DNA from: Lithodes maja
Lineage: Eukaryota > Arthropoda > Malacostraca > Decapoda > Lithodidae
DNA length: 64,000 nucleotides
Reading direction: 5' to 3'
NCBI GenBank assembly: GCA_037953745.1
Contig: JBAKBP010001585.1
Coordinates: 62,001 to 126,000, forward strand
Each line of letters starts with the position of its first letter. Position 1 is the stretch's first letter. The notes beneath the pieces are model-generated. The model worked only from the letters and a program-made list of their open reading frames with translations. It was not told the origin of the DNA and did no database searches. The position numbers and the translations under genes are program-made. Shown one piece after another: positions 19,465 to 30,273 of this stretch.

Positions 19465-22400
19465 CTATCCTGGATCATCAACCCTTGATAGACAATCTGC
19501 TATCACGTTCTCACTCCCGGCAATATGCTGAATGTTAAGATTATACTCTTGGAGCATTAGGGACCACCTGGTCAACCGCATATTCCGATTGTGAAACTGA
19601 TTTAGGAATTTCAAGGGATGATGGTCCGTATAAATCGTCACTACCGGGCCGTAGGCTGGAACATAAACTTCGAAATGTTTGAGCGACAAAACGATAGCAA
19701 GAAGCTCCTTCTCTATAGTCGAGTAATTCCTTTGTGCCGAATTAAACTTGCGAGAAAAGAAGCTCACTGGGTGTTCCAAGCCCTCGGAATCAGTCTGCAG
19801 TAACACTGCCCCGGCACCCACACCGCTGGCATCAGTCGCCAGCTGAAAACTCCTGGAGAAGTCTGGGGCTCTCAAAATCGGATGTGTACACAGCAGGTGC
19901 TTGACTAGGTCGAAAGCCCTCTGACACTCCGCAGCCCAACAGAACTTCACTGACTTCGACAGTAGATCAGTTAACGGTGCTAAGACAGTAGAGTATCCCC
20001 GGATGAAGCGCCTATAATAGCCTATCATACCTAGGAACCGCATGACCTGGCGCTTAGTGGTGGGCCTGGGAAACATATTGATAGCCTGTATCTTGCTCAG
20101 GGGGGGGCACACCCGGCCTAACCCGACCACGAAGCCAAGATACTGCACAGTAGCCTTTACAAACCCGCACTTCCTCAGGTTCACCACCAGCCCAGCATCG
20201 TGCAACTTCCCAAACAGGGTCTCTAAGTGCCTTAGGTGATTTTCAAAATCGTCATCATACACTATCACGTCATCAAGGTAGACCGTGCAGTTAGGGATTT
20301 CGTCACAAATATCGTTCATCAGGTTCTGAAACGTGGCAGGTGCGTTCTTAAGCCCATAAGGCATTACGTTACATTGGTAGGTCTTGCCATCTACCACAAA
20401 ACCACAAACTTGCTTAGCTCGGTCCGACAGGGGTACTTGCCAGTAGCCTTTTACAAGATCAATTTTAGTAAGGTACTTTGCATTCCCTATCTTGTCCACG
20501 CTGTCGTCAACTCGAGGCAAAGGGTAAGGGTTGGTAGTGGTCAAGCCATTTAGCCTACGAAAATCTATGCAGAACCGCACCTTGCCGTCAGGTTTTGGCT
20601 GCAACGTGACGGGTGATGTCCACTTCACATAACCTTCAGTGATCATCCCTCTCTCAACCATGTACTTTAACTCCTCCCGTAAAGCTGGCAACTTTACCGG
20701 GGGCACACGGTAGGGCACTGACTTGAAGGGCACATTATCACCGACGTCCACGTCGTGCGTTACATGAGTAGTGAGACCTGGGTGTTCGGCGAAAACAGAG
20801 GGGTATGACCTGAACAGGCCTAGGACAGCAGCACCCTGGTGCTCAGGCAGGTGACTTACAGCTTGCCTAGCCTCTTGTTCAGTATTCCCCGCCCACTGTT
20901 CCGCGGAAATGACACAGTCCCAGCTATCCTCCTCAGCAGCATGACTGTCCCCACCTCCTTCTCCACCCTGGCCGCTGCAGGCCAGCACAGGGACAGTGAG
21001 AGGCTCTGAGGGGCGTCTCACATACTCTTTCATGAGGTTAACATGACATAACTGATGTTTTTTTCTACGGTCAGGTGTTGCAACGAGATAATCAAGGTCG
21101 GACAGTTTCTTAGCCACCACATACGGCCCAATGAACTTGGCAGAAAGGGGGTGTCCAGGCAAAGGTAAAAGCAACATTACCTCCTGACCCACCGAAAACT
21201 CCCGAAGCTTCACCTTGGCGTCATACTGGTGCTTCATGACCGCCTGTGCATTAACCAAGTTATTACCTGCCGCTGCCATGCAACCTATAAGTCTCTCCCG
21301 GCTCTCAAGGATATATTTAAGTACAGACCCCGGCTTCTCTTCGCCCTCCCAGATCTCTTTCACCATACTTAAAGGTCCTCTCACATTATGGCCAAAGACT
21401 AGTTGATTTGGACTGAACCCCAGGCTCTCTCCTGGGACTTCACGTGCAGCGAACAGAACATACGGCAGACCCAAATCCCAATCAGTGTCATGTTCTGCAC
21501 AGTAACAGCGTAGCATACTCTTCAGGGTCGAGTGCCACCGCTCCAAGACTCCCTGACTCTCGGGATGGTAGGCTGACGACACTACAGAACATATACCGTG
21601 CAACTGAAGGGTTTGCTTGAACAATTTGGATGTAAAATTGCTCCCCTGGTCTGACTGCACCTCATGTGGAAATCCATAACGGGAACAGAACAATAATAAG
21701 TTTTTAACAACTGCCTTTGCCGAGCCGTTTCTCATGGGGTATGCGTCCGGGTATCTCGTAGCCACATCCATGATTGTCAACAGGAATTTATTGCCACTAC
21801 TAGTAGGCGGGAAAGGGCCAACCAAATCTACTACAACTTTGCTGAACGGAGGCCCGGTGACAGGTATGGGAAACAAAGGTGCCTTCGGGATGGTCTGGTT
21901 AGGCTTCCCCGTTGTCTGGCAGGTCGCACACCCAGCCACCCATGCACAGACATCAGCCTTGACCCCAGGCCACCAGAAAAACCTGCCCAATGCCGCCAAT
22001 GTTTTTGTTACCCCCAAATGACCCGCCACCGGCACATCATGCGCCAGACACAATAAGGACTCTCTATACTTATTTGGAACAACCACCTGGTCTACTACCC
22101 TCGCACCGCCCTCCCACTTCGATTTGGGGTCTAGAAATCTGCGGTACAATATCCTGTTGAGCCTAAAGAAATCTCCCGGCTTCGCATCCCCATCTTCCTC
22201 CAACTCTATGGCACCATTGCTATAACGAGCTAGGCTAGCGTCTTGCAGCTGCTGCTCACTAATGTCCCTGGGCGTCAATGCATCAAGATGGTTTTGTAAT
22301 AAGACATTACCCCGGCTAGTAGGCTCTACTGCCTTAGTGGCTCTCGCTACAGCTCTTGCCTCACGCGAAGTCTTACCCAACTCTGCCTTGTTACACACCA

Positions 22401-24609
22401 TATCTGGGCCAGAGTCAACTCCCGTGTTTATTATAGGTCCAAGTACCGAATCACCGAGAAGTGCAGCAGAATCAATGTCCCTTTTCCTGCCCTTAGCAAC
22501 CTTCTCCTGATCCTTCCTCCACTGTCCCCGAGGTTGAGTGCTAGGCTGTGCAGGAGCCGCAGAGCGAGATCGGGTTACCACACAGGCCATCTCATCCTGT
22601 TGGCACCTCCCAACCCATTCCCGATTCTCACCATCCACGTCGGCCGCCCTCTCGGCAACGACTAAGGGTGGAGTCCCGGAAGTGGGCACCGCAAAGTCGT
22701 TGCCGAGAAGAAGGTCGACGCCCTCAACTGGCAAACACTCAACGATCCCTACATCCAGCTCCCTGCACACCTCTCCCACTCTCAACTCCAACCTCACAAG
22801 TGGGTATGACCTCGTAGCATTTATACCCTGCACCACAACAACTCTGGCCGCATTTATCGGTTTCCCTGTGAAGTTCCTCAACAAAGTTTGCGAAGCCCCC
22901 GTATCCCTCAGCAAGTCAACCCTCCGTAGTTCACTCCCCCAGCTCACAAACCCGTGTCCCCGATGGTTACAGAAAGTGTCCCGGACAGGTGTCGAGCCTT
23001 CCGTACGCTTCTTTACCGCGTGTGCCTCAGCTGCTGACAACCTACCCCGGGCAGTTGCTGCAGCCTTCAGAGACACACCGATACTGTGAACCAATGACAC
23101 CGGCTTAGCGGGAGTGTTACTAGGGCACTCACGTGAATAATGGCCTAGCTTCTGACATTTGTAACATTTCACATCCCCAATGGGCTTCTTCCCTTGTGCG
23201 GGCGAAGAAGGGGCCTGACCTTTAGTAAACGGGAGAGGCTTGTGTTTGTAGGTGTTATTAGGTGCAATGCATTTAGTGTGGTTATGTGTGTCATAGGATT
23301 TGTTATTATCGAAAACTCTGGTGGGTGGGGTATAGCGCCCCTTCTGCCCTGACTCAGCCCTCTGAGCGGCACCGCAACCACGAATCAATGATAATCTGAG
23401 GTCTGCCATCTTGGCAGCCTCCTCTACTGTCTTGGGACATTTGTCCTTAATGTTCAGCGTTAGATCGGTTCCAGTACATTTGTAAAACTGTTCCAGATAG
23501 AAAAGTTGCTTAATTTCCTCAGCCGACTCTGCGTGCTCGGACCGAAACCAGTTATTACCTGCATCTGTTAAGTCCCGTGCGTGCTCCATAAAACTGACGT
23601 CGCTCTTCTTATTCACGCCACGGAACTTCAATCTATAAGTTTCGGGTTGCAGTTCGTAGGCCCGGAGCACAGCCTCCTTCACCAGTCCATACACTACACT
23701 CTCGTCCAGTGACAGTGCATCGTAGGCTTTCAACCCCTTACCCACTAGACGTGATGAAACTAATGCTGCCCATTTAACCTCCGGCCAGTCATACTCACGA
23801 CACTTCTTTTCGAAACGAGCAAAAAACTCAGTCACTGCTGTCTCATCAAATGCGGGTACTAACTTAATTAAATGCGAAAGTGAGTCTGTAACCCAGTGCC
23901 CACCACCGAGATGACGCCCCGTGGTCTCTACTCTAGACTTCTCGACATCCATTTCAGCCTGGTACCTGGTTGCATCCTGATTGGCTTGGATTCTAGCAAC
24001 CTCTATGCGTTCTATACTAGCCTGTTGTATCTGAGTCTCCTGCAGCTTAATCCGTTCTATACTAGCCTGTTGTATCTGAGTCTCCTGCAGCTTAAACTTA
24101 GCTAGTTCTAGCTGAAATAACATCTCAGGAGACAGGCCTGGGGGGGGAGAGCACAAAATGGGGGATCCACACCGAGACGTGTTTACGGGTAAGCCAGCTT
24201 GCCCTTGAGAACCCTCCTGCTGCATCGTGCTAAGACTCGCTGGCTGAGGGCCCAGCTCAGGGGTAGAGTGGAATGGAGGCTTGGAGGGAACCCCCCAAGA
24301 CCCCACTCCACCCACCGCCCCATCGCCATCACCCAACAAACATGCCACCAAATTCTTCTTGGGCCAACTGTCAGGACAGTCCCGCCCCAAAACCGTGGCT
24401 AAACAGCGAAGACCGTAACAATCAATAGCCTGCAGGCGCTGTTCGGTCAAAGGTGTCTGCAAAAATGCCCGGGCATCCCTCTCTCCACTTATAACACTCC
24501 CCTCCCTAAACATCTGTTGTACTTGCTGGTTACTAGGCTGTACCGTGTTATCCTCCCCCGTAAATGATGAGTTATTAGACATAGTGCTGGTTATACAATT
24601 GCTGTTCAT
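19465..24609 (-). CDS. Gypsy gag-PR-INT-RT-RNase H polyprotein
   Basis: One intact 1714-aa frame from ATG at 24609 to TAG at 19465. N-terminal gag (~1-470) has a helical segment with a 15-residue tandem duplication (KLQETQIQQASIERI twice, ~180-212). A CCHC knuckle CYKCQKLGHYSREC lies at ~480. Protease DTGASQTLLR follows at ~568. The integrase zinc domain (HDVPVAGHLG ... CATCQ, ~850-895) and DDE core (VVDLVGPF, QSDQGSNFTS, ESQGVLERW; ~926-1016) come next. RT comes only after these: VRFCIDFRRLNGLT ~1342, VYLDDVIVYDDD ~1444. RNase H ATDASGVGAGAVL ~1590 and YTDHHPLKFL ~1660 complete it. Integrase upstream of RT is the copia-like order, yet the sequence motifs are Gypsy-like, as described for the cod Gmr1 element. 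No breaks seen. Confidence 0.94.
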   Translation of the reverse strand: MNSNCITSTMSNNSSFTGEDNTVQPSNQQVQQMFREGSVISGERDARAFLQTPLTEQRLQAIDCYGLRCLATVLGRDCPDSWPKKNLVACLLGDGDGAVGGVGSWGVPSKPPFHSTPELGPQPASLSTMQQEGSQGQAGLPVNTSRCGSPILCSPPPGLSPEMLFQLELAKFKLQETQIQQASIERIKLQETQIQQASIERIEVARIQANQDATRYQAEMDVEKSRVETTGRHLGGGHWVTDSLSHLIKLVPAFDETAVTEFFARFEKKCREYDWPEVKWAALVSSRLVGKGLKAYDALSLDESVVYGLVKEAVLRAYELQPETYRLKFRGVNKKSDVSFMEHARDLTDAGNNWFRSEHAESAEEIKQLFYLEQFYKCTGTDLTLNIKDKCPKTVEEAAKMADLRLSLIRGCGAAQRAESGQKGRYTPPTRVFDNNKSYDTHNHTKCIAPNNTYKHKPLPFTKGQAPSSPAQGKKPIGDVKCYKCQKLGHYSRECPSNTPAKPVSLVHSIGVSLKAAATARGRLSAAEAHAVKKRTEGSTPVRDTFCNHRGHGFVSWGSELRRVDLLRDTGASQTLLRNFTGKPINAARVVVVQGINATRSYPLVRLELRVGEVCRELDVGIVECLPVEGVDLLLGNDFAVPTSGTPPLVVAERAADVDGENREWVGRCQQDEMACVVTRSRSAAPAQPSTQPRGQWRKDQEKVAKGRKRDIDSAALLGDSVLGPIINTGVDSGPDMVCNKAELGKTSREARAVARATKAVEPTSRGNVLLQNHLDALTPRDISEQQLQDASLARYSNGAIELEEDGDAKPGDFFRLNRILYRRFLDPKSKWEGGARVVDQVVVPNKYRESLLCLAHDVPVAGHLGVTKTLAALGRFFWWPGVKADVCAWVAGCATCQTTGKPNQTIPKAPLFPIPVTGPPFSKVVVDLVGPFPPTSSGNKFLLTIMDVATRYPDAYPMRNGSAKAVVKNLLLFCSRYGFPHEVQSDQGSNFTSKLFKQTLQLHGICSVVSSAYHPESQGVLERWHSTLKSMLRCYCAEHDTDWDLGLPYVLFAAREVPGESLGFSPNQLVFGHNVRGPLSMVKEIWEGEEKPGSVLKYILESRERLIGCMAAAGNNLVNAQAVMKHQYDAKVKLREFSVGQEVMLLLPLPGHPLSAKFIGPYVVAKKLSDLDYLVATPDRRKKHQLCHVNLMKEYVRRPSEPLTVPVLACSGQGGEGGGDSHAAEEDSWDCVISAEQWAGNTEQEARQAVSHLPEHQGAAVLGLFRSYPSVFAEHPGLTTHVTHDVDVGDNVPFKSVPYRVPPVKLPALREELKYMVERGMITEGYVKWTSPVTLQPKPDGKVRFCIDFRRLNGLTTTNPYPLPRVDDSVDKIGNAKYLTKIDLVKGYWQVPLSDRAKQVCGFVVDGKTYQCNVMPYGLKNAPATFQNLMNDICDEIPNCTVYLDDVIVYDDDFENHLRHLETLFGKLHDAGLVVNLRKCGFVKATVQYLGFVVGLGRVCPPLSKIQAINMFPRPTTKRQVMRFLGMIGYYRRFIRGYSTVLAPLTDLLSKSVKFCWAAECQRAFDLVKHLLCTHPILRAPDFSRSFQLATDASGVGAGAVLLQTDSEGLEHPVSFFSRKFNSAQRNYSTIEKELLAIVLSLKHFEVYVPAYGPVVTIYTDHHPLKFLNQFHNRNMRLTRWSLMLQEYNLNIQHIAGSENVIADCLSRVDDPG
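24008..24097 (-). repeat. 45-bp in-frame tandem duplication in gag
   Basis: The block starting CGTTCTATACTAGCCTG at 24008 recurs at 24053, period 45, adding 15 residues to the gag helix without breaking the frame. Confidence 0.93.
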
Positions 24610-24839
24610 AAAAAAAAAAAAGTGCTTATTACTAATTGCAGTCTCGACTCACAAAATGTTAAAGATGCTTGAATGACTCTACTCTAGACACCCCTAACGA
24701 AACAATCTGCAAGTCCACCAATACAATAATGACACAATAAAAATTCCTCCAATATGCAAGAAAATTCTAGCCAGCTCTACTAGGTAGCATAGAATAGTTC
24801 TCCAAAAAACATGTGATAGGATACTACTGAATCTTGTGC

Positions 24840-24849
24840 AAGGTCGCCA
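24840..24849 (-). other. primer binding site candidate
   Basis: On the element strand TGGCGACCTT begins three bases inside the 5' LTR end. TGG followed by a tRNA-3'-end complement is the usual PBS form; the matching tRNA was not identified. Confidence 0.6.
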
Positions 24850-24852
24850 TTT

Positions 24853-26663
24853 TGTTACGGCTGGATCGGCAATACATATTCGGGATTCTTGATCGTAGGA
24901 CAGAAATGGCTTATGTGACAACGACACGCTCGATTCCAGTCCCAAATACTATATGCTCCAGACAACAAAAGCACCAACGCCCTCCAGAGTTATCGTCTAT
25001 GGTAACGAGGTACCTTAACTCGGCGAAAGTGTACAACAGGGGTAGGCTATGAGGCTAAACTCCCTCAGACATTTATAGGTTACGTTATTACTAAAGAAAT
25101 GCAATACTCAAGAAACTACGTTAATATTAAGCCTCTAATAATGTAGAATAGAAGCAGGCTAAAGGTATGACAGTGAAATGCTAAATGACAAATGTACACG
25201 CCTACTTGAAAGCGCGTGCACTAGAATAACTGTCCCCTACTAACATGCACTAGCATGTAGCATACAAGATGTTCATGATCCAGTAGATACCTAATAATAC
25301 ACATGGAAGGAACATAAATAGTAGTCACTTATTATAATAATGAATCTATACTTGGAATAACTAAAAGGTTGCAGGCAACAGTACTGCGCCGGTAGCCTAC
25401 TACCGCATAGGCTACTTCGCTTCTCTCACTCTGTCTCCCCTCTGAGTCCGTATGCGCTCTACGCAACGGAACTCCGGACACAGCAGCAAAACGACAGTGC
25501 AGTTAATTGATACATGAAAGTATTAATAGTGTTGTCTTGTGTGTGAGTAATGTGTATTGTAAAGTGTTATATACATAAACTTAAAGAGAGCTGCAATGCA
25601 TAGTAAAATAAAGATATCACCCACTCATCATCCCCATGTGTTCTAGCTAGCAGGCCAAGTCACAGGAACAACGAGTCCCAGCACCGAAAGCGAGAACCCA
25701 GGAAAAGACTGCAGAGAACACAAGGACAGATAAATTACGTTACTCTACTATACCGGCACTACGAGCGAGCTGTAGTCTCTGGTACTGCACTCGCTCCTGG
25801 CTCGGTAGGCAAATCAAGGCTAAGTCCTCGCCCCTCTACAGACAACTCCTGGGCATGGTCGGGCTCTTACACATGGCACTAGTCTAGTCACAAATTGGAT
25901 GATGAGCTGGGCATATAACTCGTGAACATGTAGAACGTTCACCAACTATCCTCATCAAGAAGATCGCTGTTCACATTAACCCCTTAAATCTAATACATGT
26001 AAATATATGCTTGTCCTAAGAGTAATACGAGAGGTGAGTGCTGAAACTCCTTTAGGACCTCAAGGGAAGGTTATGCATTTAAATAGAGAGAAGAATGAAA
26101 TGAGAGTAATGTCGTCAGAGAGAAAGAGTGCAACCGTGAGAAATTGGGAGAGAGGGCAAGGGATGTTAGAATCTCAAAGGTTCTAGGCAACCTGATCATG
26201 GAACACACAGCGAGCCTCCAGGCAATGTGCAGCACGACAACATGGGCAGCCCAGGCAGCATAGGCAGGCGGCAATGGACTACCAACCCTGTCGCACCTAG
26301 CTATAAGCGCAGGGCTGCCAACCGGTCCATACGTCTGGCAACCACCCCCCCGGCAGCGTGGCGCATTGCTACCCTCTCGCTCTGAAGTCTAACTCACTCT
26401 CTCTCTCTGAATTCCTATTGTCTTATCTATCAACTTCTCTATTGATACTACATATTAAATGGAAGGTCTCGACATGGCTTAAAACAAAACCCACCACTGG
26501 TTAGCACATGACGAGACCTTTGCAGAGATACAAAGAACATAGTTATACGTTGTCACACTCAATATAGGCAGCCAGCACGGTACAGCGGTACAGCACCGTG
26601 GCGGTACAGTGGAGTACCAAGGAGTACAATCAGGTTAAGTTGCCACGCACTGGGTGCGTCACA
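24853..26663 (-). repeat. 5' LTR of the Gypsy element
   Basis: 1811 bp, same ends as the 3' LTR. Transcription of the polyprotein should start within it, but I identified no promoter elements with confidence. Confidence 0.94.
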
Positions 26664-28100
26664 ATGTATATTCCTGTTCATCATCATTGTAGTTAGAAGT
26701 GTAGGACACGAGGGGGTTGTGTACGTGAGGTGTGGAAAATAGTCAGTTTAGAAGGGGTAGGTAGGTGCGGCCTGGAGCTGCTTAGCCCTGCGGGCTTGGG
26801 CCTGTCTGAATTGGCTGGCTCGGTCAGCTGGTCCTTTCGTTCTGTGGACCTTTCTTTCGGGTGTTTCTGTGTGGTGTTCGCTCGTGGCTTCTGTGGTGGG
26901 CTTCTCGTTCTGGGGCATTTTACTTCCCTCTCCTTCATTATAGGCTCGTCCCCGAGCCTCAAGGGTGAAGTAAAAAGAAGCATAGTTATGGTGGGTAATT
27001 TTGAGGGTGTTTAGAAGGTTCCACCAAGCAAGAGAGCGACGGTCAGGTTTCTTTTGTAGGTCAATGTATACCTGTAAGAATGTGTCCTCTGTTTTGTGAC
27101 GGGCGGTTGCCTGGGCTTGATGTGGGCGTTGTAGACGTAAGTGTCCAGTGGGGGTTTTTACTTTAACCTTTCGTATGAATGGTTTGTAGTTTTCCCCCGT
27201 GGGGGTCGGAGTGAGGTGTGTGGGATTGACAGGAGGTCTGTTTAGTGCGGTGAATGGGTTACTAACCGAAGGGGAGGGATTACCGCACGAAAACGGAGCT
27301 GGGGATGAAGGGGGGATATGAGTCTAGGGTTTTTTGGGGTTGTCTTGGGCGGTGTTGTAGGCTGGGAAATTATAGTGAGGCAATGCGCAAGATCGGTTTA
27401 GGTAAGGTGGGTGAAGGAGGTGTGTGAGAAGGAGGGGGTGTGTGTTGTGTGGCTTGGGTCTTTAGTGTCAGAACGGGGTGTTATTTTTGTATAACTGTCT
27501 TTAAATCTGATGGGTCTGTTGATTATTCTATCTCTGGCGGTCCTGGTAGGAAGGTAGATGTTTGTCGTGGGACTTGAGTCGCTCAACGATGTTTTATTTT
27601 TAGGGGAAGAACGTTTTACAGGTGAAGGGCATCTATTGGGGGCGAGGTCGGGGGTTATTTGAGAGGTAGATGCGTGTGGAGGATTTTGCTGGGTGAGGGT
27701 GGTAGGCGGAATGGAAGAAGATTTGGTGGGGGTATGTATGGGGGTTCTCTCAGGGGTGACTTTGGGGGGGGATTTTTGTTTGTTTAGGGGGGTTGGTTGG
27801 GTGTTCGATGAGATGAGGAGGTTGGTTGATGTGTGGGTGGGGTTGCAGGGATAGTGGAGGGGAAGGGGGTGGATGTGGGGGGGCTAGACGGGTGGGTAGG
27901 GAGTGTAGATTTAAGTTGGAGGGAAATGGCAGCCTGTCGATGAGGACGAAGATTGCGGTCATCCCGACTAGCAACAGACTGTTCAGAAAAGAGAGACAAA
28001 AACTTAAAACATTTTATCCTGGAATGTAAATAATATAATGAAATTAGGAAAAAATTACTCAGGCCATATATCTAAGACACTAGAAACTAATAGGAGAGTT
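26664..28100 (-). other. G-rich (plus) / Pro-coding (minus) block without a recognised gene
   Basis: The minus strand is strongly C/T-rich and several short frames on it read as Pro/Ser/Thr-rich protein (for example 26983-26693, 27586-27398, 27999-27784). The composition continues that of 28602-30273, so this may be a decayed extension of the same low-complexity coding region. No domain recognised. Confidence 0.4.
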
Positions 28101-28181
28101 ACTATTCAAGAAAAAACGAGGGAAGAAAATACATAGATGTTGGAAAAGGAGAGAAAATATGATAAAAGTACTTGACGAAAG

Positions 28182-28515
28182 GGCAGATAATTAAGAACAC
28201 AGAATTAAGAAGAGCTAAAGTGTTTAACAAGGTATAAAACAAATTTAAAAGATAGTCAGAAAAGTGTGGGTTAACAAGAAAAATAGTATGACTAAGGGAA
28301 AAAAATATAATATATACAGTATTATGGAGAACATGTAGATTTAAGAAAGAACAGATAATTAAGAACACAGGAAAATTAAGAAGAGGTAAAGTGTTTAACA
28401 ATGTATAAAACAATTTTAAAAGATAGTCAGAAAAGTGTAGGTTAACAAGAAAAGTAGTATGACTAAGGGAAAAAAATATATATATATACAGTATATGGAA
28501 AACATGTAAATTTGT
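28182..28515. repeat. 168-bp tandem duplication
   Basis: CAGATAATTAAGAACACAG occurs at 28184 and 28352, and the following sequence (AAAGTGTTTAACAA, GATAGTCAGAAAAGTGT, GTATGACTAAGGG) repeats with the same 168-bp period. Two copies, a few differences. Confidence 0.9.
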
Positions 28516-28601
28516 AGAATCATGCCCAATCACTTAGGAATTGAAGACAATTAAAACAACATTCCATGGAAAATTTACAGTACAATACATCCTCATCATC
28601 A

Positions 28602-29138
28602 TCAAGGGGGGGTTTTTAGGGGTGGTGGTGGTGGTTGTGGCTTTGACCTTGGGGGTTCACTTTCACTTTGGAAGGGAGGGGTGGATATACTGTTAGGTCT
28701 GTCGTTAGGAATGTGGGTCTGGGTGCGAGCTGGCCCGGGGCCAGTTTTGGAGGGGGGTTTAAATGGTTTCGGTCGGGGGTAGTGATAGGGGGGGTTTAAA
28801 GGTGAAACGGGCAGGTCGAGTCGGGGTTGTTGTTGCGGAAGAGGTTGGTGCTGGGGAGGGGTTGAATTGTGTAGATAGTTGTGGTCGTGAGTGGTTAGGC
28901 TGGCAGGGTGGGAATTGGTGGAGGTTGAAAGTTTAGCTGGGCTAATGATGGTGGGAGACCGACTGGTGAGCAGGTGTTCGGTACGCATGAGGGGGGGGAA
29001 ATCACTTTGGTGGGGGTCACACGTGAGGGGGGGATTAACAGCGTGTGTGGGAGGATCAGAGTGGTGAGGTGTGAGTGATCTAGTGAACGGAATTTGTTGG
29101 TGGGACTGGGGAGGATTGGTGGGGGAAGAGTTAGGCAT
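28602..29138 (-). pseudogene. Pro/Ser-rich low-complexity frame, downstream part
   Basis: A 178-aa minus-strand frame, very rich in Pro, Ser, Thr, His and Gln (ends PPRSKPQPPPPPLKTPP). It lies in a different frame directly after the 29149-30273 frame with the same composition, so one long protein was probably broken by a frameshift near 29140. No homology recognised. Confidence 0.4.
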
Positions 29139-29148
29139 AGGACATGGG

Positions 29149-30273
29149 TTATTGGGGGAGGACTGATGTACTGTTGTTAACAGGACGAATTTGGGGAATT
29201 TTCTTGGTGGCAGTCACGGTCTGGTTAGAGGTTATCTGGGACTGGTGAGTTTGTTTGACATGAGAGGGCGAGTCAAGTGTGGGGTTGTGAAGTTTTCTAG
29301 GGGTGTGAATTGTGTGGGGGTGGAAGGGAGCTACTGATGGAAAACTGTCACAAGGGGAATTTTGTTGGTTGTGGAATAGCTGAATATTTCTGGGGGCATG
29401 GGGAAAACATGGTTGGGTACATAGGTCGGCATTTTCTCTGGAAACATGTGTACAAAAACATTTGATAGAATTATGGTTACATATATCAGAGTCTGTCCTG
29501 AAAACATGGGGGGATTTATCCTGGACAGATGGGGGTCTGGGTGATTGACAGGTGAATTGTGGGGATGGGGTGAGTAGGTCAGTTTGGAGAGATTGTTGCG
29601 GAAGAGATTTGTCTCGGACAATAATGGAATTTGGTAGGATGGATGAAGGAGACATTGATGGAGATTTTGGTTCTGGTGCTGGATTATGGGGCAGAGGTAG
29701 GTTGGTGAGCGGGGGTGTTACTGGAGGTGGATTCAAGAGCGGTTCGGGTAATGTTGGAGAGGGTGACAAGGGAGGGGGGGAATAGGAGGTAGGCGGAGCT
29801 GTAGCATTCTTGGTTGATGCGGGTGTTTGAAGGGGTTCACCGAGGTTGGGCAGGTGGGGAGATGATGGTGGGGGGTGTGAGGTTGACAGTTTTGAGGGGG
29901 GGGGGGGGGCAGGTGATGAATATGAGGAAGTGAGAGGCGTGACAGGTTGTTGAGGGATTGACGGGGGTGAAGGTTGGTCTTGGGTGACAGGGGCATGTGA
30001 GAGAGTGGAGGGGGGGCTCATTTTCTGACCAGCATTTTTTAGGGGTGAATTTGAAAAGGAATTGGTTACTGTGGGGGTGACCATTTCTGTGTGCTGTGGT
30101 TTGTTGGCAGGCATAGAAAAAGGATGGGGTTTATGGGGTAACACAATTGATGGAAGATGATCGTTGGTGGGTGGCTGGGCAGGGGCAAATTTAGGGATGG
30201 TCAGAGAGGATAGAGGCAAGGAAGAGTGCACTGGGGTTGGACTTTCACCGGAAGTCATTTTGGAAGGGTGCAC
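29149..30273 (-). CDS. Pro/Ser/Thr-rich protein of unknown function
   Basis: A 374-aa minus-strand frame starting MHPSKMTSGESPTPV, dominated by Pro, Ser, Thr and Asn with no recognised domain. Near the middle there is a short less biased segment with several Cys and His (CNHNSIKCFCTHVSRENADLC region). It overlaps the end of the upstream frame 30255-30989 by 19 nt in another register, so it could be reached by frameshifting or could be the broken continuation of that protein. It may belong to an unrecognised retroelement; alternatively the bias alone could produce long open frames. Confidence 0.4.
   Translation of the reverse strand: MHPSKMTSGESPTPVHSSLPLSSLTIPKFAPAQPPTNDHLPSIVLPHKPHPFSMPANKPQHTEMVTPTVTNSFSNSPLKNAGQKMSPPSTLSHAPVTQDQPSPPSIPQQPVTPLTSSYSSPAPPPPSKLSTSHPPPSSPHLPNLGEPLQTPASTKNATAPPTSYSPPPLSPSPTLPEPLLNPPPVTPPLTNLPLPHNPAPEPKSPSMSPSSILPNSIIVRDKSLPQQSLQTDLLTPSPQFTCQSPRPPSVQDKSPHVFRTDSDICNHNSIKCFCTHVSRENADLCTQPCFPHAPRNIQLFHNQQNSPCDSFPSVAPFHPHTIHTPRKLHNPTLDSPSHVKQTHQSQITSNQTVTATKKIPQIRPVNNSTSVLPQ

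Larger units (their letters stand above)
17388..26663 (-). mobile_element. intact Ty3/Gypsy LTR retrotransposon with INT before RT (Gmr1-type order)
   Basis: Two direct 1.8-kb repeats (17388-19184 and 24853-26663), each TG...CA, enclose one long minus-strand polyprotein frame. In element orientation the 5' LTR is 24853-26663. A PBS-like TGGCGACC lies just inside it and a G-run polypurine tract lies before the 3' LTR. The LTRs differ by roughly 1-2 percent plus one 20-bp indel (counted by eye), pointing to a young insertion. The flanks do not show a clean target duplication (left ...GCATAT, right ATGTAT...). Confidence 0.93.

Noticed and set aside
28102..28533. 143-aa hydrophobic frame on the minus strand
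   Set aside because: It is produced by the A/G-rich 168-bp duplicated repeat; no domain and no independent support.
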